NCBI GenBank assembly: GCA_030447745.1
Contig: JAUJOH010000003.1
Span: 102,727-166,726, forward strand
Direction of reading: 5' to 3'
Origin: Chloroflexota bacterium
GTDB lineage: Bacteria; Chloroflexota; Limnocylindria; Limnocylindrales; CSP1-4
DNA: 64,000 bases
This document shows positions 1-9,242 of the stretch, in pieces; position 1 is the first letter of the stretch, and each line of letters starts with the position of its first letter. The translations under genes were made by a program, and so were the position numbers. The notes beneath the pieces were generated by a model, which was not told the origin of the DNA, searched no databases, and worked only from the letters and a program-made list of their open reading frames with translations.

Positions 1-947
1 ACCGCGCCGCGGAGCGTTTCGAGCCACTCGGCCGTCGTCCGAGTCGCGAACCGGCCGCCCAGAAGCGCGACGAGCTCGTCCCGATGCTCGCGGCGCACGG
101 CGAACGACCCGAAGCGCGGATCCCGGGCCAGGTCCGGCATTCCGATCGCCGTAACCAGCGCGGTGTAGAACTTCTCCTTGGGACAAGCCACGGCGACGTA
201 GCCGTCCGCTGTCGCGAAAAACTGGAACGGGACGACGCTCGGATGGGCGGACAGCGGCGCGCGGCGGGTGGCGGAACCGGACGACAGGTACCAGGCAGCC
301 GGATAACTCAGCATCGCGAGGGCGCTGTCGTAGAGGTTCGTCTCGAGATCCCGACCGCGCCCTGTGCGCCGTGCATCGAGGACGCCGGCGACGAGGCCGA
401 GGCACGCGGTCAGTCCGGCGATGTAGTCGGCCAGCGAGAGCCCGCTCTTCGTGGGTGGCCCGTCCGGCTCGCCGGTGAGTGACGCCCAGCCGGACTCCGC
501 CTGAATGAGGGCGTCGTACCCTGGGAGGACGGCATCCGACCCGACGCTTCCGTAGCCCGTCAGCGAGACGCACACGACTCGCGGATTCACCGCCGCGAGA
601 TCGGCATAGGTGAGCCGGAGCCGAGCCGGCTGATCGCCGCGGAGGTTGCTGTAGACGGCGTCGGCCGACCCGACAAGGCGCTCGAATGCCTCGCGGCCGC
701 GCGGGTGCTTGAGGTCGAGCAGCACGCTCCGCTTGTTCCTGTTGAACGCCTCGAAGAAGAGGGAGTCCGTGCCCTCGATGCCGGGCGGGATGGCCCGGCT
801 GACGTCACCGCCGACCGCGGGGTCCTCAACCTTGATGACGTCGGCGCCGAGGTCGGCGAGATAGAGCGACCCGAACGGCCCCGCCCCGTACTGCTCGACC
901 GCGATGATGCGCAGGTCCGCGAGTGGCGCCGCGGCGGCCTCGCTCAT
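1..947 (-). CDS. CaiB/BaiF (family III) CoA-transferase, C-terminal part cut by window edge
   Basis: The frame reads from an ATG at 947 down to the window edge without a stop, so the C-terminus is missing. The N-terminus has the family III CoA-transferase signature: a start like LRIIAVEQYGAGPFGS, then LADLGADVIKVEDP, then NRNKRSVLLDLKHPRG, and later CVSLTGYGSVG. Such enzymes move CoA between organic acids in the cytoplasm. Its ATG overlaps the stop of the upstream enolase-superfamily gene (ATGA), so it is the last visible gene of an operon with a 2-oxoacid dehydrogenase E1 and a sugar-acid dehydratase. I infer that it handles a CoA thioester made in that pathway; the substrate cannot be read from sequence. 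Confidence 0.85.
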   Translation of the reverse strand, partial: MSEAAAAPLADLRIIAVEQYGAGPFGSLYLADLGADVIKVEDPAVGGDVSRAIPPGIEGTDSLFFEAFNRNKRSVLLDLKHPRGREAFERLVGSADAVYSNLRGDQPARLRLTYADLAAVNPRVVCVSLTGYGSVGSDAVLPGYDALIQAESGWASLTGEPDGPPTKSGLSLADYIAGLTACLGLVAGVLDARRTGRGRDLETNLYDSALAMLSYPAAWYLSSGSATRRAPLSAHPSVVPFQFFATADGYVAVACPKEKFYTALVTAIGMPDLARDPRFGSFAVRREHRDELVALLGGRFATRTTAEWLETLRGA

Positions 948-2122
948 CGCGCGGTGACGCGCGCGTCCGTCGTGTGCGCGCGGACGTAGTCCCAGTCCAG
1001 CTCGATACCGAACCCCGGCCGGTCCGGCAGCGTGTAGCGCCGGTTGGCGATCCGGCTCGACATGTCGGAGAGTCTCCAGAAGAAGGGATCGCGCTCCTCG
1101 TCGAAGCACTCCACGAATGTGTGTCCGACGACGCTCGCCAGAAGGTGCGCCGCCACCTGGGGCTCCTCGTGATGGCCGAGCTCCACCCCGAAGGCCGCAC
1201 ACAGCCCGGCGGCCTTGCGCCAGATCGTCGGACCGCCCGCCCAAGAGGCATCGAAGTTGCTGACGTCGAGCTCGCCGTCGACGATGAGGTCCCGGAGGCC
1301 GGGGAGCGTCATCTCGCTTTGCCCCGCGCAGACCGGGATGCCGGTCTGGTAGCGGACGTCGCGCATCCAGAGCCGGTCGTTCGTCCACCGGCAGGGCTCC
1401 TCGAACCAGCGGATGTCCTGGTCCCCGACCAATCGCCCGAACTCGACGGCGTGCGCGCGGTCGTAGCCCTGGTTCGCATCGACCATCAGCGCGAAGACGG
1501 GACCGGCGGCCTCTCGCGCAACCCGCACCCGCACGGCGTCCTCGGCCGGCGATTTGCCACCCACCTTGAACTTGCACCCGGCGAAGCCCATCTCGACGTA
1601 CCGGCGCATCAGCTCGGCGGTCTCGTCGAGGTCCAGGTGGTAGTAGCCGCCAATCACGCTGATCGGCAAGTCGTCCGTCACCGCACCCCAGACCCGGTGG
1701 AGCGGTTGGTCGAGTGCCTTGGCAAAGACGTCCCAGATGGCCGTGTCGACGGCAGCGATCGCCTGGAGCGCAAGACCGCGATCACGAAGGATGTTGTGAG
1801 TCGCGGGTTCCATCGCGGCCCACGCGCCTTCCGGATCGGTGGCGCTGCGGCCGATAATCACCGGCGCCAGCTCACGATGGATGATGTCAAGGATCACGCC
1901 CTGCTCGGCGTCGGTATCGCCGCTGTAGGTCTCCGAGATGAGGCCATCGGCGGTGTGAAGCCGGACGATGATCGTGCAGCGCTTGTCCATGGAGTAGGCG
2001 CTGCCCGAGAACCGCCGCGGGAGGGGCGCCCTGAGCGCGATCGTCTCGATCCGCTCAATCCGGAGCGAGCCACGATCAAAGCCGTGACGCACGGCTGGCC
2101 CGGCACCGGGTGCAGTGGTCAA
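944..2122 (-). CDS. Enolase-superfamily (mandelate racemase/muconate lactonizing type) acid-sugar dehydratase
   Basis: An enolase-superfamily enzyme that would abstract a proton alpha to a carboxylate, usually dehydrating a sugar acid to a 2-keto-3-deoxy acid. Visible are a lysine motif CKFKVGG, the metal ligands in MVDANQGYD and RWFEEP, and a late histidine region GHHEEPQVAAHLLA. It is clearly paralogous to the gene at 4237-5373 (shared IETI.LR.PL and RCTII.R starts). The start is uncertain: a TTG at 2122 overlaps the E1 beta stop, and a GTG lies at 2092; the longer upstream ATG at 2251 would intrude deep into E1 beta. Operon: E1 alpha, E1 beta, this gene, CoA-transferase. Confidence 0.85.
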   Translation of the reverse strand: MTTAPGAGPAVRHGFDRGSLRIERIETIALRAPLPRRFSGSAYSMDKRCTIIVRLHTADGLISETYSGDTDAEQGVILDIIHRELAPVIIGRSATDPEGAWAAMEPATHNILRDRGLALQAIAAVDTAIWDVFAKALDQPLHRVWGAVTDDLPISVIGGYYHLDLDETAELMRRYVEMGFAGCKFKVGGKSPAEDAVRVRVAREAAGPVFALMVDANQGYDRAHAVEFGRLVGDQDIRWFEEPCRWTNDRLWMRDVRYQTGIPVCAGQSEMTLPGLRDLIVDGELDVSNFDASWAGGPTIWRKAAGLCAAFGVELGHHEEPQVAAHLLASVVGHTFVECFDEERDPFFWRLSDMSSRIANRRYTLPDRPGFGIELDWDYVRAHTTDARVTAR

Positions 2123-3138
2123 CGACCGAGCGCGGTCCGCGCGGCCGCGGCGATCCGCTCGACGGACGGGATGATCTCGTTCTCGAGCGGAGGGCTGTAG
2201 GGGATCGGCAGGTCGGCCGGGAGGCTGACCGCCCGCGGTGCGGCGTGCCACGACTGCCCGGCCATGGTGAGCTCAGAGATGATCGTCGCTCCCCAGCCGC
2301 CGGCGTGGACCTGCTCCTCGGAGACCACGAGGCGGCCCGTCTTCGAGACTGACGCCGCGATCGTCGCGAGATCGAGTGGCCGGATCCAGCGCAGGTCGAT
2401 GACCTCCGTAGAGATCCCATCCGCGGCGAGCTGGTCCGCAGCCTTGAGCGCCCGTTCGACCATCAGCAGGGTGGCGACGATGGTCACGTCACTTCCCTCG
2501 CGCAGGACGGCTGCCTTGCCGAGGTCGGCAATCGCGCCCCGCCGGACGGTGCCCTTCCTCCCGTACAGGGCCTTGTGCTCGTGGAAGATCACCGGGTTGT
2601 CGTCGTGGATCGCGCTTCTCAGGAGCTCGTACGCTGCGCCCGGGCTGGAAGCCGTCACGACCCGCAGCCCCGGCAGACTCATGAACCAGCTCTCGCCGGT
2701 CGCGCTGTGCTGCGTCCCGAACCGGCCGAGCGCGCCCGAGATCGAGCGGACCGTTACCGGCACCGAGAATTGCCCGCCGCTCATGTAGCGGTACTTGGGC
2801 AGCTGATTGACGATCGCATCGCCGGCGGTCGGCAGGAAGTCGGCGAACATGATCTCGACGACCGGCCGGAGCCCGGTCAGGCTCATCCCGAGCGCGACAC
2901 CCATGAAACCGTTCTCGCAGATCGGCGTGTTCCGCACACGGCTCGGACCAAACTGTTCCACGAGGCCGTGGTTTGTCTTGAAGACCCCGCCGTCGGCGCT
3001 GACGTCCTCGCCCATCAGGACGACGGCCTCGTCGGCGGCCATCTCGTCCTCGAGGGCGGCGTTGATCGCCTCGCGGTAGGTCAGCTCGACCGTCGTCGGC
3101 TCGCTCGGGGCGGCAAGGGGCTCAGCCAGCGTAGACAT
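2119..3138 (-). CDS. 2-oxoacid dehydrogenase E1 component, beta subunit
   Basis: Beta subunit of a thiamine-diphosphate 2-oxoacid dehydrogenase (pyruvate, acetoin or branched-chain type). It starts with an ELTYREAINAALEDEM stretch and has VVLMGEDV, then TPICENGFMGVALGMSLTG, a central RSISGALGRFGTQHS, and a C-terminal transketolase domain with VIDLRWIRPLD. I chose MSTLAEP at 3138 because the longer frame would overlap E1 alpha by 80 bases; the chosen start overlaps it by 17. It should pair with the E1 alpha encoded just upstream. Which 2-oxo acid is used is unknown; the two dehydratase neighbours point to a 2-keto-3-deoxy sugar acid or its breakdown product. Confidence 0.9.
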   Translation of the reverse strand: MSTLAEPLAAPSEPTTVELTYREAINAALEDEMAADEAVVLMGEDVSADGGVFKTNHGLVEQFGPSRVRNTPICENGFMGVALGMSLTGLRPVVEIMFADFLPTAGDAIVNQLPKYRYMSGGQFSVPVTVRSISGALGRFGTQHSATGESWFMSLPGLRVVTASSPGAAYELLRSAIHDDNPVIFHEHKALYGRKGTVRRGAIADLGKAAVLREGSDVTIVATLLMVERALKAADQLAADGISTEVIDLRWIRPLDLATIAASVSKTGRLVVSEEQVHAGGWGATIISELTMAGQSWHAAPRAVSLPADLPIPYSPPLENEIIPSVERIAAAARTALGR

Positions 3139-4087
3139 AGCGCTCCGTCTCCTCGAGCGTCGGGTACGGGGACTGCACGGCACGGTCGGCGGCGGCGTCA
3201 ATCTCGGCCTGGACCTCCGCCCGCATCGCGGCCTGATCGTCCGGGGAGACTCGACCGTCGGCCGCCAGCCTGGCGCCGAGCAACTCGATCGGGTCGCGGC
3301 TCGTCCAGCGTTCGAGCTCGCCCTCCGGGCGGTACTTGGCCGGATCTGCCCGCGAGTGCCCGCGGTACCGGTACGTCTTCATCTCGAGGAGCGTCGGTCC
3401 CTCGCCGCGGCGGGCGCGCTCCACGGCATCGCTCGTCGCTCCATGGACCGCGTCAACGTCCTGGCCGTCGACGATCACACCCGGAAAGCCATAGGGACCG
3501 GCCCGCCGGGCGAGGTCGTCGAGCGGCGTCGTGCTCCGCAGGGGACTGTACTCGCCGTACAGGTTGTTGGTGATGATGAAGACGACTGGCGCCGTCCAGA
3601 CGGCGGCCATGTTGAGCGCCTCGTGGAAGGTGCCGATGTTCGTCGCTCCGTCGCCGAAGAACGAGAGCGCGACGTGCGGCTGCTGGCGGATCTGGAACGC
3701 AACCGCTGCCCCGACGGCGATCGGCAGCCCGGCGCCGACGATGGCGTTCGCGCCGATGTTGCCCTTGCTCACGTCGATAAGGTGCATCGAGCCGCCGACG
3801 CCGCCGGAACAGCCCGAGGAGCGGCCCATCAACTCGGCGAACGCCGTCTCCGGGGCCATCCCGAGCGCGAGCGCCTCCCCGTGCCCGCGATAGGTATTGG
3901 TCTGGACGTCACCCGGCCGCATCGCGCCGATCGCCCCGACGGACACCGCCTCCTGGCCCTGGCACAGGTGCGTCGTGCCCTGGATCGCACCCTGCATGAA
4001 GAGCTCCTGGACCTTCTCCTCGAAGAGCCGGATCTCCAGCATCTTGCGGAACCAGGCGACATGATCGGGCGAGAGCGGGTCGCTCAT
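3122..4087 (-). CDS. 2-oxoacid dehydrogenase E1 component, alpha subunit
   Basis: Alpha subunit of a thiamine-diphosphate 2-oxoacid dehydrogenase. The TPP motif is clear (SFFGDGATNIGTFHEALN ... TNNLYGEYSP), with an early QGTTHLCQGQEAVSVG typical of acetoin/pyruvate E1 alpha, and a phosphorylation-loop-like TYRYRGHSRADPAKYR. The start at MSDPLSP (4087) has GGAGG nine bases upstream; the longer frame starts inside the divergent promoter. First gene of the leftward operon E1 alpha - E1 beta - dehydratase - CoA-transferase. A LacI-type operator-like site lies 67 bases upstream. No E2 or E3 gene is adjacent; a split E2 is found at 46.6 kb. Confidence 0.92.
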   Translation of the reverse strand: MSDPLSPDHVAWFRKMLEIRLFEEKVQELFMQGAIQGTTHLCQGQEAVSVGAIGAMRPGDVQTNTYRGHGEALALGMAPETAFAELMGRSSGCSGGVGGSMHLIDVSKGNIGANAIVGAGLPIAVGAAVAFQIRQQPHVALSFFGDGATNIGTFHEALNMAAVWTAPVVFIITNNLYGEYSPLRSTTPLDDLARRAGPYGFPGVIVDGQDVDAVHGATSDAVERARRGEGPTLLEMKTYRYRGHSRADPAKYRPEGELERWTSRDPIELLGARLAADGRVSPDDQAAMRAEVQAEIDAAADRAVQSPYPTLEETERYVYAG

Positions 4088-4153
4088 CGGGTCAAACCTC
4101 CAACGGCAGCGGGTGCAGCCCGGGTCCGCGACGTTGGTTACGGACGCGGGGTC

Positions 4154-4167
4154 GGTACCGTTTCCAG
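4154..4167 (-). promoter_or_regulatory. LacI-type operator-like site between E1 alpha and dehydratase
   Basis: The minus strand reads CTGGAAACGGTACC, a full match to the island consensus CTGGAAACGNTNCC. The identical 14-mer is at 21659-21672. It sits between two divergent genes and could control both. The role is inferred from recurrence and position. Confidence 0.6.
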
Positions 4168-4236
4168 TTACGATTGCGCATCGTCGCATCGGGGTGTCGG
4201 CCCCGTCAAACCGTGCCGTCACGGAGGGTCGTGCCC

Positions 4237-5373
4237 ATGCTCACAATCGAGGCCATCGAAACGATCCCACTACGTATCCCGCTTCGGTTCACCTACCGCG
4301 GAAGCTACTACCGGATGCGCAATCGATGCACGATCATCACGCGGATCCGGACGAAGGAGGGTGTCCTCGGCGAGGCTTACAACGCCGACGAGGACGAGCC
4401 GCTCCAGTCCGCGATCCGAACGATCGTCCACGACGAGCTCGCGCCGGCACTGATCGGGCAGGACGCCATGGCCGTCGAGCGCTGCTGGGAGCGGATGCTG
4501 CCGGCAACGTTCGATCAGCTCCGGCCGCGGTGGTACGCGATGCAGGCCATCGCCTGCGTCGACACAGCGATCTGGGATGCCGTCGGCAAGGCGGTGGGGC
4601 AGCCGCTCTGGCGCCTTTGGGGCGGCTACAGCGACCGCGTCCCGATGATCGGGATCGGCGGCTACTACGTCCCCGAGGACGGCGCCGCGGCGGGCAACGA
4701 GATCGAGGACGAGATCGACTTCTTCCGGGTGGAGCACGGGATGGTCGGGATGAAGTTCAAGATCGGCGCGGTCCCCCCGGAGGACGATGCCGCACGCCTG
4801 CGACGGGCGCGCAGGCACTCGGGCGACGACTTCCTGTTCGTCGTCGACGCTAACCAGGGGTACACGGTGGCGGAGGCGCTCGAGTTCGTCGACCGAATCA
4901 GGGCCGAGGGGGTCGAGCTCCGATGGTTTGAGGAGCCCACTCGCTGGCACGGCGACTTCCGTTCGCTGCGCGACGTGCGGCTGCGAGGCAACGTGAATGT
5001 GGCCGCCGGCCAGAGCGAGCACAGCCGCGTCGGGATGCGCGAGATGATGGTGGCGGGTGCGATCGACGTTTCGAACTACGACGCGTCGTGGGGCGGCGGG
5101 CCCACCGAATGGCGCCGGGTGGCGACGCTCGCGTCCGCGTTCGATCTCCAGTGCGGCCACCACGAAGAGGCGCAGGTGGGCTCCCACCTGCTGGCCTCGA
5201 TCTCGCACGGCACGTTCGTCGAGGCGTTCTCGCCGGCGCGCGACCCGATCTTCTGGGGCATGCTGTCGAACCGCCCGGCGCTCGTCGACGGGCAGTTCCA
5301 TCTGCCGGACGGCCCCGGTCTCGGCTGGGTGCTGGACGAGGACTTCATCGAGCGGTACAGGGTCGATCGCTGA
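4237..5373 (+). CDS. Enolase-superfamily acid-sugar dehydratase, paralogue of the gene at 944-2122
   Basis: A 378-residue enolase-superfamily protein. Proton-abstraction and metal-site features are visible: MKFKIGA, VVDANQGYT, LRWFEEPTRWHG, and the late GHHEEAQVGSHLLAS. It likely dehydrates an aldonate or uronate. The start MLTIEAIETIPLR has GGAGG about twelve bases upstream; the ATG at 4174 lies in the regulatory region. It is divergent from the E1 operon across a shared operator and is followed by the LacI gene. Two close paralogues on either side of one E1 pair suggest two epimeric substrates, or a duplication with later specialisation (inference). Confidence 0.87.
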   Translation: MLTIEAIETIPLRIPLRFTYRGSYYRMRNRCTIITRIRTKEGVLGEAYNADEDEPLQSAIRTIVHDELAPALIGQDAMAVERCWERMLPATFDQLRPRWYAMQAIACVDTAIWDAVGKAVGQPLWRLWGGYSDRVPMIGIGGYYVPEDGAAAGNEIEDEIDFFRVEHGMVGMKFKIGAVPPEDDAARLRRARRHSGDDFLFVVDANQGYTVAEALEFVDRIRAEGVELRWFEEPTRWHGDFRSLRDVRLRGNVNVAAGQSEHSRVGMREMMVAGAIDVSNYDASWGGGPTEWRRVATLASAFDLQCGHHEEAQVGSHLLASISHGTFVEAFSPARDPIFWGMLSNRPALVDGQFHLPDGPGLGWVLDEDFIERYRVDR

Positions 5374-5475
5374 GCCGCGGGCGCCCCTGCCGCATGTGCT
5401 ACCGTCGGCTGCAACCGTCCGTTACTGGATATCCGCGAAGCGTCCTGCTTCTGTCTCGAGGGAGGTGGCGCGGGC

Positions 5476-6522
5476 ATGACCGATGCGCGGGACGCCGGCG
5501 ACGGCGCCCGGCGGCGGACGAACATGCGCGAGGTGGCTGAGCTGGCCGAGGTCGCCATCTCGTCGGTCTCCCGGGTCCTGTCCGGTCATCCCGACGTGAG
5601 CCAGGACATGCGTGACCGCGTTCTCGACGCCGTCGCCCAGCTCGAGTACGAGCCGGACTTCCTCGCCCAGAGCCTCCGCCGCGGTCAGACGCTGTCGGTG
5701 GGTTTCGTCCTTGCCGACATCTCCAACCCGCTCATGGCGGAGATCGTGCTGGGCGCGGAGGCCGAGCTGCGCGGCGCCGGCTACTCGCTCCTCCTCATGA
5801 ACTCAGAGAACGACCCTGCACTCGACGCTACCCACGTACGCTTCTTCCAGGGTCGCCGGGTCGACGGAATGATCCTCTCGCTGGTCAGCGAGTCGGACCC
5901 ACGCACGATCGGGACGCTGCGAGCCGTCGACGTGCCCCTGGTGGTCGTCGACCGGCGGCTCGATCCGGACGTCCGCGCGAGCTCGGTTCGCAACGATCAC
6001 GCCGCCGGCATGGCGGAGGCCGTACGGCACCTGCTGGAGCTGGGGCACCGGAGGGTCGCGCTGATCACCGGCGCGCTAGACACGTTCCCGGGGCGCGAGC
6101 GGATGGAGGCCATGAAACGGGTCATCGCCGCGACCAGAGGTCAGGTCGAGGGGCGCTACCTGCCCGGCTCGTTCTCGGCCGATCATGGCGACGCCGCGAC
6201 GCGGGAGCTGGTGGGCAGCTCCAACCCCCCGACCGCGATCGTGTGCGGCGGCAACCAGCTCCTGATCGGCTGCCTGCGGGTGATCCAGGAGCGGGGCCTC
6301 GAGGTAGGGCGTGACATCTCGCTCGTGACCTGCGACGACGTTGCCCTGAGTGCCCTCTACCGCCCGCCTATCGCTTCGATCTCGCGCGATACGGTGGCCC
6401 TCGGGCGGACCGCCGCCGAGCTGCTGCTGAAGCGGCTGGCCGGTAGCGCCGAGCTCGAGGATGTCGTGCTCCCGACCACCTACACCCCGCGGGCTTCGGC
6501 GGCACCCCCGCCGGCGGGCTGA
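5476..6522 (+). CDS. LacI-family transcriptional regulator (probable master regulator of the island)
   Basis: A 348-residue LacI-family repressor. The N-terminal helix-turn-helix is seen at NMREVAELAEVAISSVSRVLSGHP, followed by the hinge-helix region LEYEPDFLAQSLRRGQT. The periplasmic-binding-protein-like sensor domain starts at SVGFVLADISNPLMAEI and ends with the usual DVALSALYRPPIASISRD. The second half should bind a sugar or sugar acid. It is the only intact LacI gene in the window, while LacI-type operator-like sites recur in front of most island units. A weak palindrome around 5425 (CTGGATATCCGCG) is a possible autoregulatory site. It follows the dehydratase by about 100 bases on the same strand. 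Confidence 0.93.
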   Translation: MTDARDAGDGARRRTNMREVAELAEVAISSVSRVLSGHPDVSQDMRDRVLDAVAQLEYEPDFLAQSLRRGQTLSVGFVLADISNPLMAEIVLGAEAELRGAGYSLLLMNSENDPALDATHVRFFQGRRVDGMILSLVSESDPRTIGTLRAVDVPLVVVDRRLDPDVRASSVRNDHAAGMAEAVRHLLELGHRRVALITGALDTFPGRERMEAMKRVIAATRGQVEGRYLPGSFSADHGDAATRELVGSSNPPTAIVCGGNQLLIGCLRVIQERGLEVGRDISLVTCDDVALSALYRPPIASISRDTVALGRTAAELLLKRLAGSAELEDVVLPTTYTPRASAAPPPAG

Positions 6523-6583
6523 ACGCCGGGTCCCCGAGGTCGTCCAAAGGCGCGGTCCTCCGCGGCTCGTCGCCACGGGGCAG

Positions 6584-8131
6584 TCAGGCCGCGGGCAGGG
6601 TCATGGCATCGGGTACGTGGCGCTCGAGCCGGGTGATCGCCCGAGCGAGCGCCTCGACCTCGGGGAAACTCGCCACGACGAGCGGGTCGGAGAGCCTGCC
6701 GTCCGACACAACGTACGCGATGTCGGCGGCCTCGAACACTTCCGGCACTTCTGTGCAGAAGATCACGACCGCACGGCCCTGGCTCGCGTACTCGCCCATC
6801 AGCCGGTAGATCTCGCGTTTCGAGCCGATGTCCACCCCGCGGGTCGGCTCCTCGAGCACGAGCACCTCCGGGCGCTTCACGATCGCGGCCGCGATGGCGA
6901 CCTTCTGCTGGTTGCCGCCGGACAGCGACCGGATCGGCAGGTTCACCGAGAGTGCCTTGACCCGGAACTGCTCTCGTAGCGTGTGGGCGATCTGAAGCAT
7001 CCTCCGCGGCCGGAGGGCGCCTCCGGAAGTCGTGATCTCCCGGTCGAGGCGGGCCACCATGTTCTCGCCGATCGTGAGGTTGTCGAACAGCGTCGCCTGG
7101 CGATCTGGTGCCACGAGGCTCGTGGCCGCGGCGACATCGCGCTCGCGATCGTGGCCGGCGATCTCGATCCGGCCGGCGGCACGCTCGAAGCCCGCCAGCG
7201 AGCGGACCAGCTCCCGGGCACCGGAACCCTCGACGCCGACGAATGCCACGATTTGGCCGGCTCGGACCTCAAGGTCGAGTTCGCTGAAGTCCCCGTCAAC
7301 ATGGGTCCAGCCGGACAGGCGGAGCGCGACGGTCGCGCCGTCCGAGCGGACGCGCGCTGCCTCGTCCGGCTCGCGGCTCGCCTGGCCGACGACCAGCCCG
7401 CCGGCGATCTCCTCCTGGGTCAACCTGTCTCCCTCGAGGACGGTGGCGCGCCGGCCATCGAGGATCAGCGCGACCCGGTCGGCGTGTCTCGCGAGCTCGG
7501 CGATCCGGTGCGAGACCAGCAGCACGACGCGGCCGGCGTCGGCGAGCGCGTGCATTCGGCGGAACAGGTCGTTGGACTCCTCTGGCGTCAGCGCCGAGTT
7601 CGGCTCGTCGAACAGGAAGACCCGTGCGTCGCGGGCAAGCGCCCGGGCGATCTCGACGCGCTGCTGGATCGCCAGCGGGACCGTCGCGAGCGGGCGGTGA
7701 CGAAACTGGAGGATCGCGAGGTCGGCCATCAGGGCGCGTTCCTGCTCGCTCAGCGGCCGCGTCAGCGCTCGCGTCCCCTCGCGTCCGACCATGACGTTCT
7801 CGCCGACGGTCAGATTCGGGAAGAGCTGCGGCTCCTGGTGGACGACCGCCACACGCTCGCGGTCGACATCCGTCTCCCAGATCGCGCCGTCGAGCCGGAT
7901 CTCGCCCGCGTCTGCGGCAACCTCGCCGGCGAGGATCTTGATCAGCGTGCTCTTGCCGGAGCCGTTGGGACCGGCGATGCCGAGGATCTCTCCGGGCGAG
8001 ACATCGACATCGAGCCCATCGAGGGCTCGGGTGTCGCCGTACCACTTCCGGAGCCCGCGGATATGGAGGCCGGCATCGCCGGTGGCTGCCTCCCGGCCGG
8101 GCTCGACGCGCTCCGTCCGTGCCGCGGTCAC
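6584..8131 (-). CDS. RbsA-like sugar ABC transporter ATP-binding protein (two NBDs)
   Basis: A double ATPase of the CUT2 (ribose/xylose) class, 515 residues. NBD1 has Walker A GPNGSGKST and Walker B LFDEPNSALTPEE. NBD2 has the usual degenerate Walker A (GVEGSGARELV), an intact signature LSGGNQQK, and VLVLEEPTRGVDIG. The true start is the GTG at 8131, which overlaps the permease stop (GTGA); the longer frame to 8428 runs through the permease. It energises sugar import with the permease and lipoprotein encoded just upstream. Confidence 0.93.
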   Translation of the reverse strand: MTAARTERVEPGREAATGDAGLHIRGLRKWYGDTRALDGLDVDVSPGEILGIAGPNGSGKSTLIKILAGEVAADAGEIRLDGAIWETDVDRERVAVVHQEPQLFPNLTVGENVMVGREGTRALTRPLSEQERALMADLAILQFRHRPLATVPLAIQQRVEIARALARDARVFLFDEPNSALTPEESNDLFRRMHALADAGRVVLLVSHRIAELARHADRVALILDGRRATVLEGDRLTQEEIAGGLVVGQASREPDEAARVRSDGATVALRLSGWTHVDGDFSELDLEVRAGQIVAFVGVEGSGARELVRSLAGFERAAGRIEIAGHDRERDVAAATSLVAPDRQATLFDNLTIGENMVARLDREITTSGGALRPRRMLQIAHTLREQFRVKALSVNLPIRSLSGGNQQKVAIAAAIVKRPEVLVLEEPTRGVDIGSKREIYRLMGEYASQGRAVVIFCTEVPEVFEAADIAYVVSDGRLSDPLVVASFPEVEALARAITRLERHVPDAMTLPAA

Positions 8132-9186
8132 CGCCGGAGACCCTGCGTGAAGCGGTCGAGCACGACGGCCGCGATCGTGACCGACCCGAGGACGAACTGG
8201 CTGAGGTACGCACCGGCAGCCAGCAACGCCAGGCCGTTCGAGATGATGGCGAGGAGGAGCGCGCCGCTGACGGTCCCGATCGCCGTTCCCCGCCCTCCCG
8301 CCAGGCTTGCCCCGCCGATGATGACCGCGGCGAAAACCGGGAACAAGAGCGAGAGGCCGGCGTTCGGCTGGGTTGAACCGATGAACGCGAAGTCGAGCAT
8401 CGCGGCGAGGGCGGCCAGGAGTGAACACGTGATGAAGGCCGCGAACTTGTACTTGCGGATGGGCAGCCTGGCCAACTCCGCGGCGAGCGGGTTACCGCCG
8501 ATCGCCTTCAGGCGGAAGCCGAACAGCGACCGGCTGAGGACGAACCCGACGATCAACGCGACGGCGATCATCCATATCCCCTGCATCGGGAAGCCCAGCG
8601 GCAGGTCCTGGTTCGACAGCCCGAAGAACCAGTCGACCTCGTTCTGGGGGACCGTCTTGCCGGGCGGCGGGTACTGCGGATTGAGCGTTGCGGTGTTGGA
8701 GATGAGCAGGGTCGAGCCGTAGATCAGCGACCCCGTACCCAAGGTCACGATGAACGAGGGAATCCTCGCCACCGCCACCAGGAACCCGTTCACTGCGCCC
8801 ACGAGCGCGGCGCCCGCGAACGCAAGCGGGATCGCGAACAAGAGCGGCCAGCCCCAGACAATCCATGAGACGGCGATCAGCGTCGAGGCGAGCCCGTACA
8901 TGTAGCCGAAGGAGAGATCGATCTCCCCGACAACGATCACAAGCGTCAGCCCGAGGGCCACGATCGCAATCGTGCTCATGCCCCTCGTCACGCCCAGCGC
9001 GTTGACCACGGTGAAGAACGTGTTGGGCTTGCTCAAGAAGGTGAAGATCACGATGACGACGAGGATCGCGATGGCCAGGCCGCCCAGGCGGAGGCCGACC
9101 TCGCGGGCCCGCCCGGACCACAGCCCGCTGGGGGAGCGCACGACCGCGCCCGGGACGGCCGGGGTCGTGGATCCTTCGTGGGTCAT
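8128..9186 (-). CDS. CUT2-family sugar ABC transporter permease
   Basis: An integral membrane permease of the RbsC/XylH type, about 350 residues. Hydrophobic helices are obvious (GLAIAILVVIVIFTFLS near the start, then IAIVALGLTLVIVVGEIDLS). The family loop GEIDLSFGYMYG and the late AAVIIGGASLAGGRGTAIGT are diagnostic. The start MTHEGST at 9186 has GGGAG upstream. It lies between the binding-protein gene and the ATPase in one leftward operon; a strong hairpin separates it from the binding-protein gene, which fits the usual excess of binding protein over membrane parts. Confidence 0.92.
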   Translation of the reverse strand: MTHEGSTTPAVPGAVVRSPSGLWSGRAREVGLRLGGLAIAILVVIVIFTFLSKPNTFFTVVNALGVTRGMSTIAIVALGLTLVIVVGEIDLSFGYMYGLASTLIAVSWIVWGWPLLFAIPLAFAGAALVGAVNGFLVAVARIPSFIVTLGTGSLIYGSTLLISNTATLNPQYPPPGKTVPQNEVDWFFGLSNQDLPLGFPMQGIWMIAVALIVGFVLSRSLFGFRLKAIGGNPLAAELARLPIRKYKFAAFITCSLLAALAAMLDFAFIGSTQPNAGLSLLFPVFAAVIIGGASLAGGRGTAIGTVSGALLLAIISNGLALLAAGAYLSQFVLGSVTIAAVVLDRFTQGLRR

Positions 9187-9242
9187 CGCGACATTGCTCC
9201 CTCGGCGCGCGCGCGCAACTTGCCATCCGGCTGACAAGGAGC

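Noticed and set aside
5425-5437. A firm autoregulatory operator for the LacI gene
   Set aside because: CTGGATATCCGCG shares only the CTGGA half with the island motif; kept as a weak possibility in the LacI entry.
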